Below are positions 10,876 to 19,923 of a DNA stretch of 64,000 nucleotides, piece by piece; positions within the stretch are counted from its first letter, which is position 1; each line of letters begins with the position of its first letter. Below the pieces are notes generated by a model, which was given only the letters and a program-made list of their open reading frames with translations, had not been told where the DNA came from and searched no databases. The translations under genes and the position numbers were made by a program. This DNA is from WTGU01 sp965242855 (GTDB lineage Bacteria > Pseudomonadota > Alphaproteobacteria > UBA828), in contig OZ251509.1 of the NCBI GenBank assembly GCA_965242855.1, positions 2,108,001-2,172,000 on the forward strand, read 5' to 3'.

Positions 10876-11766
10876 TCAGGCCGGTTTCAGCAACAACATG
10901 CCGAAGCCGAAGCCACAGTGCCGGCCAACACCGCTGGCAAGAACACGAGGGAAGGCTTCCGGATCGACGACCTGCAACACCCCGGAAAAACGCACGTCCG
11001 GTCGTGTAAGCCAGCAGGATTCGCGCTTCTCTCCGCCGTTGCGAAGCGGCCGGCGCAGCAGACGGGTCGAGCGCCACGAGTCGACGCGGACGTTATATCG
11101 GTTGCGCTCCTCATCGCGAACGAGAGCGGCAGCCTGTGGCGCATCGTCTCCGGGCGAAGAGGCGAAGCGTTCGGCGAGCCATTGGGCGTAAACATCGTTG
11201 CGGACAGGCACGTTCAGGCCGTCTTCCACCGCGCGCGCCGCGACGAGCTGATATGCGTCCATCTCGCGCTTCCGGTTGCTGTCGAAAACGACGGATTCCA
11301 TCAGGTCGTCGCGCCGTGTCGCGAGCGGCCGCTTCGCCAATCGTCGCTTCACCGGGCATGCCCTCAGTTCGAAGCGCAGGTGGATACCCTCCGGCCACGC
11401 AGCAGGCATGCGCTTCGAACGGAATCGGGACCAGTCGATCGTCGCGAAGAGATCGTCGCTCGCGAGTCTGGCCACCTCGGCCAAGGCGTCGGCCGGCCGG
11501 TGGGCGTAACCCCAGACTTCCAATCGCGCGTCTCGCGGGCCGTGCAGCCGTTGCTCCCGTTGGCCAAGCGGCGGTGGGCGGAAGGGGCGTGGAGCCTCGC
11601 GACCGAATAGGCCGGCCGTCAGCGCGTGCAGTGCATAGCCGATGTCGGCGTCGCGCGGCTTGCCCCGGCCATCGCCGGGCGGCGTTTCCAAATATCCCTT
11701 GGCCAGCGCCCATTCGACGAACCCGCGCGTCTTCACGGGCAATTGAAGAAGGTGAAGTTCGCTCAT
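10876..11766 (-). CDS. cas6e: Cas6e (CasE/Cse3) crRNA endonuclease
   Basis: Cas6e cleaves the pre-crRNA at the base of each repeat hairpin and stays bound to the 3' handle in Cascade. The C-terminus has the glycine-rich RNA-binding signature (GVGRHCGFGFGMLLLKP). A histidine near residue 47 (YALHAL) is positioned like the catalytic histidine of the family. At 296 residues it is clearly longer than E. coli CasE (199). The extra length appears to lie in the Arg/Pro-rich first half and the middle. It starts inside the cas5e stop (4-base overlap), indicating translational coupling. Confidence 0.93.
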   Translation of the reverse strand: MSELHLLQLPVKTRGFVEWALAKGYLETPPGDGRGKPRDADIGYALHALTAGLFGREAPRPFRPPPLGQREQRLHGPRDARLEVWGYAHRPADALAEVARLASDDLFATIDWSRFRSKRMPAAWPEGIHLRFELRACPVKRRLAKRPLATRRDDLMESVVFDSNRKREMDAYQLVAARAVEDGLNVPVRNDVYAQWLAERFASSPGDDAPQAAALVRDEERNRYNVRVDSWRSTRLLRRPLRNGGEKRESCWLTRPDVRFSGVLQVVDPEAFPRVLASGVGRHCGFGFGMLLLKPA

Positions 11767-12542
11767 GACGTCTTCTCCGCGATGACGTCGATCTTCAGCT
11801 GCCGGCGCAGGACGACCCGCTCGCTACCATGCAGGCGGTTCCGCCAGTCGCGCGAGTCGATGACGCGGCAGGTTTTCAGGCGTTCGTTGTCCGGCAAGGT
11901 CCGCTCGTCGTCGACCGGCAATTCGACTTCAAGTTCGGACGAGGCATCGCCGTGCCTGATTTCCGTCCAGCGATCGGGGAACGCGACCGGCGTCCGCTCG
12001 AGTGCGTCGGCCAAGTCTTCCACAGCCTCGATCATTCCGACCAACACCGGTGCGGCGGGAAGGCACGGCTTGCGCCCGAGGAACAGCGGCCGCGCCGGAG
12101 TTTTCAGTGCGGCATGCAGGCTCGCCAGCGTCGGCGCTTCATCGGGTGGAACCAGCGCAACGGCGGTCAGCACGTTCGAGTCGGCGCGGTAGCGGCGGTG
12201 GCGGATATGGGTACCGAATCGCGCTTCCGAGCCACCGCCGCGGTGCTCGGCGCGTCCGCGGGTGGTCCAGCCGGGGTTACGCAGATGCTCCTGGCCGAGA
12301 TCGACGGTCTGGTAATCCGGCAATTCCCGCCCTTCCCTCATCAAGGCGCTCGCGATCCGCATGCGGTCTTGCAGCGCCTGCGTCCGGTCCCAATCGCGAT
12401 GATCGTGCCCCAGCGCGTTCGCCAGCAGGCCGGCGATCTGACTGAGCGTCGGGAAGCGGCCGGTCGGCCCAATCTGGTCGATCTGCGGACCGCCGAAGCT
12501 CATCAACGGCGCTTGCAGGTGCAGAATCAGCACATCCATCAC
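11763..12542 (-). CDS. cas5e: Cas5e (CasD), Cascade subunit
   Basis: This 259-residue protein begins MMDVLILHLQAPLMSFGG, the hallmark N-terminal strand of Cas5 RAMP proteins, followed by TGRFPTLSQIAGLLANALG. In type I-E, Cas5e caps the 5' handle of the crRNA and contacts Cas7 and the large subunit. It overlaps cas7e upstream and cas6e downstream by 4 bases each. Two adjacent start methionines exist; the first overlaps the cas7e stop and was chosen. Confidence 0.94.
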   Translation of the reverse strand: MMDVLILHLQAPLMSFGGPQIDQIGPTGRFPTLSQIAGLLANALGHDHRDWDRTQALQDRMRIASALMREGRELPDYQTVDLGQEHLRNPGWTTRGRAEHRGGGSEARFGTHIRHRRYRADSNVLTAVALVPPDEAPTLASLHAALKTPARPLFLGRKPCLPAAPVLVGMIEAVEDLADALERTPVAFPDRWTEIRHGDASSELEVELPVDDERTLPDNERLKTCRVIDSRDWRNRLHGSERVVLRRQLKIDVIAEKTS

Positions 12543-13717
12543 GCCGCTTCCTTGACCAGGGTCGATGTCCAGGAAGCGAGTTCATCAAGCGTGACCCTCT
12601 CGCCGGCGTGGATGGGGGCCGGCTCGATCATGGTGGCGATCTTCCGGTCCTCGTGCTCGCCGTACATGTCATCGAAACGCGCCAGATAGTCGTCGAGGGT
12701 TGCCACCGCCTTGGCCTTTGCGTTCTTCCGACTCACCGGGTCCATGAAGGCGTTGGCGAGCGTGCGCGGCTGCCGCTCTCCCGCTTCGGCCATCACCAGT
12801 TCAGCGCATGCGTAGGGTGCAGTGGCTCCCAGCTTCGCGCCGGGAGAGACGGTCGCGATCAGGTGAACCAGCCGCCGCAACGCACTCCTGGCCAGTTCTC
12901 CGTCACCGGAGAGATTCTTCGTCAGCTGCCGCAGATCGACGACGGTGTAGGCGTAGAACAAGCCACTGGTGAGTTCGGTCGTGTTGATGTGGCCAGAACC
13001 GAGTTCGCCTTCTTCCGTCACCAGATCGTCCAGGGCCGAGAAGTAATCGGGTTCGGCCTCTTCCGCATGTACCGTGAAGCTGTGGGCGACGTGGACCGCA
13101 GCGTCGTAACGAGCCATCACATCCGAGGTAACCATGCGGCCGAACAGCGCGGCATCCAGGCCGGCACCGCGAGCGAGAGCTTTCAGGTTGTCCTTGTTCT
13201 TCTTGTCCTTGAAATAGGATTCGACGGCTTTCTTGGTCTCCTCCTGATTGTCCTTCGCGAGTTCGTCAGCGAGGTCGGTGAGGAATGCGATCTCGGGCTC
13301 GCCGAAGACGATGACCTGCTCGGTGCGCAGTTCGACGAACGGCTCCACTGCATCATCGGTTTTTTCCGACGAATCCTTGCCGGCGGTGCGCACTCTCTCG
13401 CTCTTGCCGAGCACGATGGAACGGATGGGTTCCAGAACGTTCAGAATCTGCTTCGTCGAGAGTTGACGCGCTTTCAGGCGCGGCGCGATGACGTCGCTGA
13501 AAATTCTTCGGGAACGCTTGGCCTTGCCGGAATCAAGCTCGGCAAGCGACCATTCTCCGGTCTGTTCTCGCCAATGGCGCTTCAGACACTGGGACGATAC
13601 GCGGATGCGGTCATGGCCGCCGAACGGCAGGCGCTTCGCCCTGCCGATGTCGTCGCGGTTGAGAAGCGCGGCGGAATAGCCGGTCAGGGTGTGGAGTTGC
13701 AGGAAATTCGCGGTCAT
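12539..13717 (-). CDS. cas7e: Cas7e (CasC/Cse4), Cascade backbone
   Basis: This 392-residue protein begins MTANFLQLHTLTGYSAALLNRDD and contains the RVSSQCLKRHWRE segment typical of Cas7e. Six copies form the helical backbone that holds the crRNA spacer. A stretch ending LGSGHINTTELTSGLFYAYTVVDL matches the family core. It is slightly longer than the 363-residue E. coli protein. A 23-base gap separates it from cse2 and a 4-base overlap joins it to cas5e. Confidence 0.95.
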   Translation of the reverse strand: MTANFLQLHTLTGYSAALLNRDDIGRAKRLPFGGHDRIRVSSQCLKRHWREQTGEWSLAELDSGKAKRSRRIFSDVIAPRLKARQLSTKQILNVLEPIRSIVLGKSERVRTAGKDSSEKTDDAVEPFVELRTEQVIVFGEPEIAFLTDLADELAKDNQEETKKAVESYFKDKKNKDNLKALARGAGLDAALFGRMVTSDVMARYDAAVHVAHSFTVHAEEAEPDYFSALDDLVTEEGELGSGHINTTELTSGLFYAYTVVDLRQLTKNLSGDGELARSALRRLVHLIATVSPGAKLGATAPYACAELVMAEAGERQPRTLANAFMDPVSRKNAKAKAVATLDDYLARFDDMYGEHEDRKIATMIEPAPIHAGERVTLDELASWTSTLVKEAA

Positions 13718-13740
13718 GGGATTCGTCTCCGGTCATGGGG

Positions 13741-14316
13741 TCAGGATGAAGCCGCCTGCACGCGGAAGTAGCCGCGGGCAAGCCGGTGGGTCACGGTATC
13801 GGGGTGGGGGAGGCGCCTGATACTGCCTATACGGCCGAGGATCAATTCCGCCGGCTCGCGCCAGTTCGCTTTCTGCCCAGCTCTGGCAAGCCAAGCAGCG
13901 GCGGCGAGGGCTTCACGCGCCAAGTCCCGATCTTCGGCCCGCAAGAAGCGAACGAAGCGCGATTCCGCGTATCCGGTTTCGGCAAGCGCCGCCCCGAAGG
14001 TCTTACTCTTGTCGTACTTGTGCGGATCGGGTGCCGCTTCGGCCATGGCGCGAAGCAGGCTGGCCCAGGCGAGATCGACTCTGTCGTCGTCATGGTCTTC
14101 CGGTTTACGCCACTCCACTGGCACGCTCTTGAGATAGAAATTCCAGAAGCTCGGCGGAAACTTCTGCCACTCCATCCGACGGAGTTCGGCGAGACGGCCG
14201 GTGCCGATCCGCTCCGCATCCAGTGCACTCGAGACGGTGGCGACGACTCGGCCGATGAATTCTGGTGCCTCGGAGGAAGAAGGGGCTCCAGGCTCCGCGT
14301 GTGTCATATCGTTCAT
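13741..14316 (-). CDS. cse2: Cse2 (CasB), Cascade small subunit
   Basis: This 191-residue, Trp/Arg-rich, largely helical protein contains MEWQKFPPSFWNFYL and WLARAGQKANW, in the position always held by cse2 between cse1 and cas7e. As a dimer it stabilises the R-loop and the displaced strand in Cascade. The start overlaps the cse1 stop by 4 bases. Identification rests on gene order, length (E. coli CasB is 160 residues) and the conserved N-terminal helix. Confidence 0.9.
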   Translation of the reverse strand: MNDMTHAEPGAPSSSEAPEFIGRVVATVSSALDAERIGTGRLAELRRMEWQKFPPSFWNFYLKSVPVEWRKPEDHDDDRVDLAWASLLRAMAEAAPDPHKYDKSKTFGAALAETGYAESRFVRFLRAEDRDLAREALAAAAWLARAGQKANWREPAELILGRIGSIRRLPHPDTVTHRLARGYFRVQAASS

Positions 14317-15875
14317 ACGGTATCCTCCTGTATGTCACGGCTGAATGCGTCGGGCAGGCATTTGCGCAAGCCTCCGTAGAACACCGCCTCGGAGGCCGCA
14401 CGCGCCTTTTCGCGCCTCGTGCTGGGTGCGGCCGCTGCCCAGGCCTCGCGGGCAAGGCGCTCGGCCTGCTCGCGCAGGACCTTTTGCCAGTCCCTTTCGG
14501 CCACCTCGAATCTCTGTTCCGTCGTCCCGGGGCCGAACAGGAATTTGAAGAACCGCTCGTCGATGGCCCGGTCGTACCGGGCCGTGATCGGGTCGGCGCT
14601 CTTATCCTGAAAATTCGGTTTCTCCGGTCCTTGAAGATAGACGAGCACGGCGCGCCGGAGCACCGTCCGCGCCTCGCCGACTCGGTCGACCATCCCCTTC
14701 GAGAGCGCCGCGAGCGGCACCGGATCGTCATCATCATCCGGGTCGGGTTCGACGGCCAGCTGCGCGACTATCGAATACGGCAGCGGAATCGTGCGTTCGT
14801 GCAGGCCTTCCGTCTTGCCTTGTCCGCGGACCAGGACGGCCATGTGGATTTCCGAATTCCGGTCTCGTTCCCCGCACAGGTCCTTCAGCGCGAGCGGTGA
14901 AAGGAACTCACGGTGTTGCAACAGGATCCTTTGGGCTAGGCGGTAGTCGAAACCACCAGCGCCGACGGTCAGCGCGGGAGCGTCCTCTCTCACTCGATCG
15001 ACAGGAACCCACGGATCGGCAAGATTCCCCTTCAGCGCTTGGGCGTCCACGCGGGTGTGGTTGGAGGGCCTGCCGACCGCGCGAAGTCCCCCATTCCGAC
15101 CGACATCAAGACGAATGCGGCGGCAGACCTCGATGAAGTAGGGGTCGAGTTCGTCGAGGCCGATCTGACCGTCGTCATCCCACGGCGTGAGCCAAGTGAG
15201 CGCCAAGCCGCCACGGCGTCGGAAGAGATCGTCGCCAGCCCGTTTGAGAACGTCCTCTCTTCGGGCGAGCAGCATGCGGATGGCGCGGCACACGCGTGGC
15301 CCCCAGCGCGGCCCCGGCCGCCGGTCCACCAGCACACGGCTGGACAGGCCGCCGTTCATGCGTGCGATTCCGGGATTGCCGCGGCCGGAATAGCCTTGCG
15401 CCGTCTGCAAGGTCAGCAGGGCATACAGCCAATGGTGCGGAGCGCCTCCGTCCGCCTGCGCCTGTTTACGGTCATGGTTCTTGGCCGTAACCAGTACGTC
15501 GAGCCTGTCCGGCGTGTGGGCGTACTCCTTGAAGTTCCCGATTCGCGTCGTCGGCGGTTGCAGGAACGCCGGCTTCGTCGGGTCGGAGACGGCAAGACAC
15601 CAAGCCGTGGTAGCGCATTCGGGCGTCAGGGCGGCGATCAGGCCGTGCCACTCGTCCATGTCCGTCGGCAGGCTTTCCCGGCCCCCCTCGTGCAGGGCGA
15701 TGGCCCCAAGTTGCGCCAAGAACTGATACCAAGCTTGCGCTTGATGTGCGGCGAGACCGGGGAAGGAATCGATGGCGTCGCCGACGAGCCCGGCGTAGAG
15801 CGCCGGCAGGGTTGCGGAACCGCCGTTGCCGTCGCGAACGACGGGGATGATGGGGCAGGTCAGCAAGTCATGCAT
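14313..15875 (-). CDS. cse1: Cse1 (Cas8e, CasA), Cascade large subunit
   Basis: This 520-residue large subunit recognises the PAM and recruits Cas3. The strongest signature is the block around residues 130-180 (NHDRKQAQADGGAPHHW, then LLTLQTAQGYSGRGN, then ARMNGGLSSR), which is highly conserved in Cse1. Its length is that of the family. It is the first gene of a tightly coupled cse1-cse2-cas7e-cas5e-cas6e block and starts 163 bases after the cas3 stop. The ATG lies a few bases after a modest GAAGAG ribosome-binding site. Confidence 0.95.
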   Translation of the reverse strand: MHDLLTCPIIPVVRDGNGGSATLPALYAGLVGDAIDSFPGLAAHQAQAWYQFLAQLGAIALHEGGRESLPTDMDEWHGLIAALTPECATTAWCLAVSDPTKPAFLQPPTTRIGNFKEYAHTPDRLDVLVTAKNHDRKQAQADGGAPHHWLYALLTLQTAQGYSGRGNPGIARMNGGLSSRVLVDRRPGPRWGPRVCRAIRMLLARREDVLKRAGDDLFRRRGGLALTWLTPWDDDGQIGLDELDPYFIEVCRRIRLDVGRNGGLRAVGRPSNHTRVDAQALKGNLADPWVPVDRVREDAPALTVGAGGFDYRLAQRILLQHREFLSPLALKDLCGERDRNSEIHMAVLVRGQGKTEGLHERTIPLPYSIVAQLAVEPDPDDDDDPVPLAALSKGMVDRVGEARTVLRRAVLVYLQGPEKPNFQDKSADPITARYDRAIDERFFKFLFGPGTTEQRFEVAERDWQKVLREQAERLAREAWAAAAPSTRREKARAASEAVFYGGLRKCLPDAFSRDIQEDTV

Positions 15876-16038
15876 CGTCGGCGCTCTTCATCGGGACGGC
15901 TGATCGCTTGGAGGGGGAAGGCGGCGGCGCGCCTGCGCACACCGCCGCACCCGCCTTGAGTCAGACGGGTCATTGAGGTAATAAGTTAGGTCGCTATCAT
16001 CGACCTGTCCTCCTTTTGGTCAAGAGTCACGCTAGCCG
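15876..16038 (-). promoter_or_regulatory. cas3-cse1 intergenic spacer with a four-codon reading frame
   Basis: This is the only sizeable gap inside the cas operon. In the transcribed direction it holds TTGACC, then AAAAGGAGGA, then ATG at 15998-16000 followed by three more codons and TAA. That is a very strong ribosome-binding site in front of a mini reading frame. A separate promoter for the Cascade genes could lie here (TTGACC as -35), but the matching -10 is poor. The mini frame may be a leader peptide or a scar. Confidence 0.3.
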
Positions 16039-18624
16039 TCAATCGTCGATCCTCGCCAAGCCCAGGCGGTCGTAGCGGTAACGGTGTGCGTCCAGCCGGA
16101 ACCGGATTTCGCCGTCAGAAGCGGAGAGCTCCGCCGGTTCTGTATCGAGCGGCAGGTCGCCGGCCACCCATCCCGGCAGCGTGAAACTCCGAACCCGCGT
16201 GCCGAAAGGGCCGCGCATAGGCTCGGGTAGGTCGATTCGACGGTCGTCCAGCCCCAATCGCGTTTTGATTTGGCGATCGTCCAGCGGCCGATTCGCGAGC
16301 AGCGATTCGCGCCAGTCGAGCAGCACCGGGCGCGCTGTCATGCCTTCGCCGAGCTTCACTCCGATCTCTGTCTTCAGGTGGGCGTCCCATGGTGGGCCGA
16401 GCGCGTTCGCGAGCTCCCACAGGCTGTCGTCATGCGTCGCGGCCTCGACCAGCGCGCGGTTGTCGCCGGGGATGCGGATAGTGTCGCGCTTGGCCAGCCA
16501 TCGCCGTGTCGCCAGCACGCCGATCATGTTGCGGTAAACGCGGCCGAGCCCCATTGGCGTTTGTCCGCGGACCTCACCCTTTACGTTGACGTGCGCGGCC
16601 AGTTCCTCCACCGTCGGCGCGAGTATGTCGACCGTCGGCACCTCGAATCCGGGCGGGCGGAGGCGCTTGTGACGGTGCAGACGGCCGATGCGTTGCAGCA
16701 GCACGTCGCCCGGCGCGATGTCGGTGACCAGCCGGTCGGCGCATATGTCAAGCGATTGCTCCGCCGTCTGCGTGGTCACGGCGACGATGCCGGTCCGACC
16801 CTCCTTCCCGAACGCACGTTCCAAGGCCTCGTCCAGCAGCCGCCGATCCTCCGGCGCGTAGCGGCTGTGGTGCGGCGCGGTCACTCCCGCGCAGCACAGC
16901 AGTGGCGCGTCGAGGTCTTCCAGGCGTCGGAAGGTATCTTGCGCGTCACGCACGGTGTTGCGGATGAACAGCACGGCGGCGCCGTCCTCCGCCTGCCGCT
17001 TGACCTGCGCCAGGATAGGATCAAGTGCCTTGTGATCGATCAGCTGGATGCTCACCCGCTTCCCCCGGCCGTCGCCGGTAAGGGGTGTCGGCATCTTGCC
17101 CGTTCGTTGAATGGCGGGGTAGGGCAATGCGACGGCTTCCGCGAGGATCGGTCTCTCATGCGCTTCGACCCGCTCGCCGGGAGCCAGAAAGCGCAGACGT
17201 GACAGCGCGCCTAACGTCGCCGACATTAGCAAGGCATGGCCGCCGGCGGCCGAGTGCTGGTCCAGAACGTTGCGCAGGACCTCGGTCATGTAGGCGTCGG
17301 AGGCATGTACCTCGTCGATGACCAGCAGTAAGCGCAGCATCGGGCTGGAGCGGAGATGCGCATGCTTCACCTGTAAGCCGCCGAGCAGCAGCTGGTCCAC
17401 CGTTCCGACCATTGCCGTACCGCTGAGATACCGCTTCGGGCGTTCTACTGCCCAGACGCGATCGGTATCCGTTTCATCGGGCCAGAGCACACCGGCCTGT
17501 TCCGGCAGGCTCCGATCCTCTTCGGCGTCGACTCGCAGATAGCCGGGGACGGCCAGTCCCACCGGCGGCGCCGCATGCTCGAACCATCGCCGCAACGTTT
17601 CCCTCACCCGCCGATGAATCTGCGCGGCCGCCGCGCGAGTCGGCAGCGCGAAATAGAAGCCGTCCACCTTGCCGGCCCGGAACAGCCGGAGGAAATGCAG
17701 CATTGCAGCTTCGGTCTTGCCGGAGCCAGTCTCCGCCTCCAGCACCACGACTTGCCCGGCGACTGACAACGGCGCTTCCTGTAACTCCTCTTGCGCCGGC
17801 CGGCGCACCGACAGGTTTGGGAACAAGTCGGCGAAGGCGGTGGGGATGGTCGCCGCCGCTTGCCGCGCCACGTCCGGGTCGAGCCAGCGACGGCGAAGGA
17901 GCTCTGCGGCCTCCTTGCGCGCCCAGGGAATCCGCTCGTTACCTGTCGGTGCGCCTTCGCAGGGAAATTTGAAAACGCTTCGGTCCGAGCCGAGCCAGTC
18001 CGCGAGCGTGACGAAACCGGCCAAGGCGTGCATGAAACGCGGCGTGGACGGCAGTCGGTCCGTCGCGGCCTCGCCGAACGCCAGAGGGAACATAGTCCTG
18101 AGCGTGGTCGCCGTATCGGCAAGCGCCGACAGGGGCGAATAGCCGCCCTGTTCCTCCCACAGACGCAGGTCGGGCCGGGCGCCGCTGCGCGGCAAGCTCC
18201 CGTGGTGGATAAGCACGGCGCTCCACCAAGCCGCCTCATGCTCTCCGTTGACGAACCAACCCTTCCAATCCCTTCTACGCAGGGCTTTGCGGATTTTCTT
18301 CAACAGCGGATGCGACGCTTGGTCGCAGACGATGGACCAGATGGGGCCGATATGCCCGGCATCCGGCTTTTCCCTGCGCAGCCGCGCCTGGAAACCATGA
18401 TTGACCTTGCCAGTGTCGTGCAGGCCGACGAAGAATCCTATTCTTGCGATATCAACGTTCGTGAGTCGACGTTCCGCCAGCATCTCCAGTCGGCGCCGAA
18501 GAGTCGCGATAGTCACCAACTCTTCCGCGACGGCGGCAACATCCACGCTGTGATCGGTAAGCCCGAGACAAGAGGGAGAGTCTGTCTCCGACTCTCGTGC
18601 CGATTTCGCCCAGGCGATTCTCAT
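16039..18624 (-). CDS. cas3: Cas3 nuclease-helicase
   Basis: This 861-residue single-chain Cas3 is recruited by target-bound Cascade to unwind and degrade DNA. The N-terminal HD nuclease domain shows LTDHS (H25), LHDTGKVNHGFQ (H69, D70) and later histidines in GEHEAAWW and LIHHGSLP. The superfamily 2 helicase follows, with Walker A EAETGSGKT near residue 300, a DEVH box (VIDEVHASDAYM) near 435, SATLG, and a C-terminal helicase block ending LLQRIGRLHRH. Both domains look intact. It is the promoter-proximal gene of the cas operon. Just upstream, 18665-18682 contains a short inverted repeat CTTAT...ATAAG that could mark the promoter region. Confidence 0.97.
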   Translation of the reverse strand: MRIAWAKSARESETDSPSCLGLTDHSVDVAAVAEELVTIATLRRRLEMLAERRLTNVDIARIGFFVGLHDTGKVNHGFQARLRREKPDAGHIGPIWSIVCDQASHPLLKKIRKALRRRDWKGWFVNGEHEAAWWSAVLIHHGSLPRSGARPDLRLWEEQGGYSPLSALADTATTLRTMFPLAFGEAATDRLPSTPRFMHALAGFVTLADWLGSDRSVFKFPCEGAPTGNERIPWARKEAAELLRRRWLDPDVARQAAATIPTAFADLFPNLSVRRPAQEELQEAPLSVAGQVVVLEAETGSGKTEAAMLHFLRLFRAGKVDGFYFALPTRAAAAQIHRRVRETLRRWFEHAAPPVGLAVPGYLRVDAEEDRSLPEQAGVLWPDETDTDRVWAVERPKRYLSGTAMVGTVDQLLLGGLQVKHAHLRSSPMLRLLLVIDEVHASDAYMTEVLRNVLDQHSAAGGHALLMSATLGALSRLRFLAPGERVEAHERPILAEAVALPYPAIQRTGKMPTPLTGDGRGKRVSIQLIDHKALDPILAQVKRQAEDGAAVLFIRNTVRDAQDTFRRLEDLDAPLLCCAGVTAPHHSRYAPEDRRLLDEALERAFGKEGRTGIVAVTTQTAEQSLDICADRLVTDIAPGDVLLQRIGRLHRHKRLRPPGFEVPTVDILAPTVEELAAHVNVKGEVRGQTPMGLGRVYRNMIGVLATRRWLAKRDTIRIPGDNRALVEAATHDDSLWELANALGPPWDAHLKTEIGVKLGEGMTARPVLLDWRESLLANRPLDDRQIKTRLGLDDRRIDLPEPMRGPFGTRVRSFTLPGWVAGDLPLDTEPAELSASDGEIRFRLDAHRYRYDRLGLARIDD

Positions 18625-18800
18625 ATGTCGAATTCACCTTCAGTTCATTCGGAGTGGGAGCTCTCTTATACCGAAGGATAAGTCCGTTTCCGCCATCGCA
18701 TAGCGATGCTGAGTCTCAGTCCCCTGCCCGGAGAGAAGACCGTCGGTCCAGCCCCTCGCCAGCGCGGGTACGATCCAGTGTTATCGACCGGGTGGCGATC

Positions 18801-19818
18801 TCAAGCCGGAGCGATGGAACTTTCCACGCGGGCCAGAAATTCTCCACCAGTGGTGCAGTCGATCACCTGTTCGCCGATGTCTTCCAGTCGCTCCGGAGTC
18901 GCCAAGCGCGCCGCTGTCTCCGGGCCAAACTTCCGAGCTACCAAGCGCGACAACAACGCTCGTTTCCGCTTCAGATCCTGCGCCACTCCGCGCTCTAGGC
19001 TACGCCTCTCGATCTCCTTCTCAAGGTACTCGTCGATCCGTTCTGCGAGTAGCGATCCCATGGCTTCCAGGTCTCCCGTCTCCTCCAACGCCTGCAACGC
19101 GTCCACCAACCGGGGGGGTCGAGGCTACAAGCCGGCTACGCACAACCATCTGGCGCGTCCACTCCGCAAACGCCCGCCGCAGGCTTTCGTGCTCCGGCCC
19201 AGCCAGCAGCCGCCCCAGGTCGGACAGAATCGGCACCATCGACGATACCGAGCCCTGCTCCAGCTCGATCTGCGCCGATACCACGTTGCCAGCTGGTAAA
19301 TCTTCGACCTTCAGCGCGTGCTCGTCAATCAGCAGATAACGCTGGCGGGGCTGGAACGGCGCCAACCCGGCACCCACTGTCGCGATCGTCTCACCCACCT
19401 CCTCCGGTGCCGACCACCGCACCCGCCCGTTGTAGATGACGACCGGCAGTACCGGCGGCAGCTTCCCGTCCGGCGGCAGCACCTCGTTATGGAGCAACTT
19501 CAGGTAGGTCTGCCCCGTATAGGCGAGCACCCGCGCTGCCATGCACCGGTCCACCGTGGATTGGAACTCCAGTAGTACCAGCAGGTAGAGCCACGCTTGC
19601 GACGGCGCATCACGGAAGCGCACGCGCTAGACCGCGTCGCCGCGGCTCTGGCGCAGGTCGTCCCCGACATACTGCGCCGGAAGCTGTTCCAAGCTGTCGA
19701 AGTCGAAGGCTGCGACCAAGTCCGCGGGCACGAATCCGCGTAGCAGGTCGCGGATCATCTGCGGGTGGTCAAACCACAGCTTGAACGAGGAGTCGTGGAA
19801 TGCGCTCGGGGGCACCAT
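18801..19818 (-). pseudogene. Rpn-family (PD-(D/E)XK) nuclease/transposase-like gene, inactivated
   Basis: Three same-strand pieces form one Rpn/YhgA-like protein. The N-terminus (19627-19818) begins MVPPSAFHDSSFKLWFDHP. The core (19021-19623) contains WLYLLVLLEFQSTVD, with the Glu-Phe-Gln of the nuclease fold. The C-terminal helical part (18801-19109) ends in a DUF4351-like region. N-terminus and core are in the same frame but separated by an amber codon at 19627-19629, where the family usually has tryptophan (RV-W-RVRF), so TGG to TAG is the likely mutation. Core and C-terminus are out of frame at a run of seven G/C bases (19112-19118). The gene is upstream of cas3 on the same strand and is not obviously part of the CRISPR operon. 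Confidence 0.8.
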
Positions 19819-19923
19819 ATCTTACCTGACGGAGAGTGCGCATGCTGTCGCTCTCGGCGACACGGCGGTGCTGAACACACTGGCACCGCAAGGCGGCATA
19901 ATGCGAAACTGAAGCCATGGACG

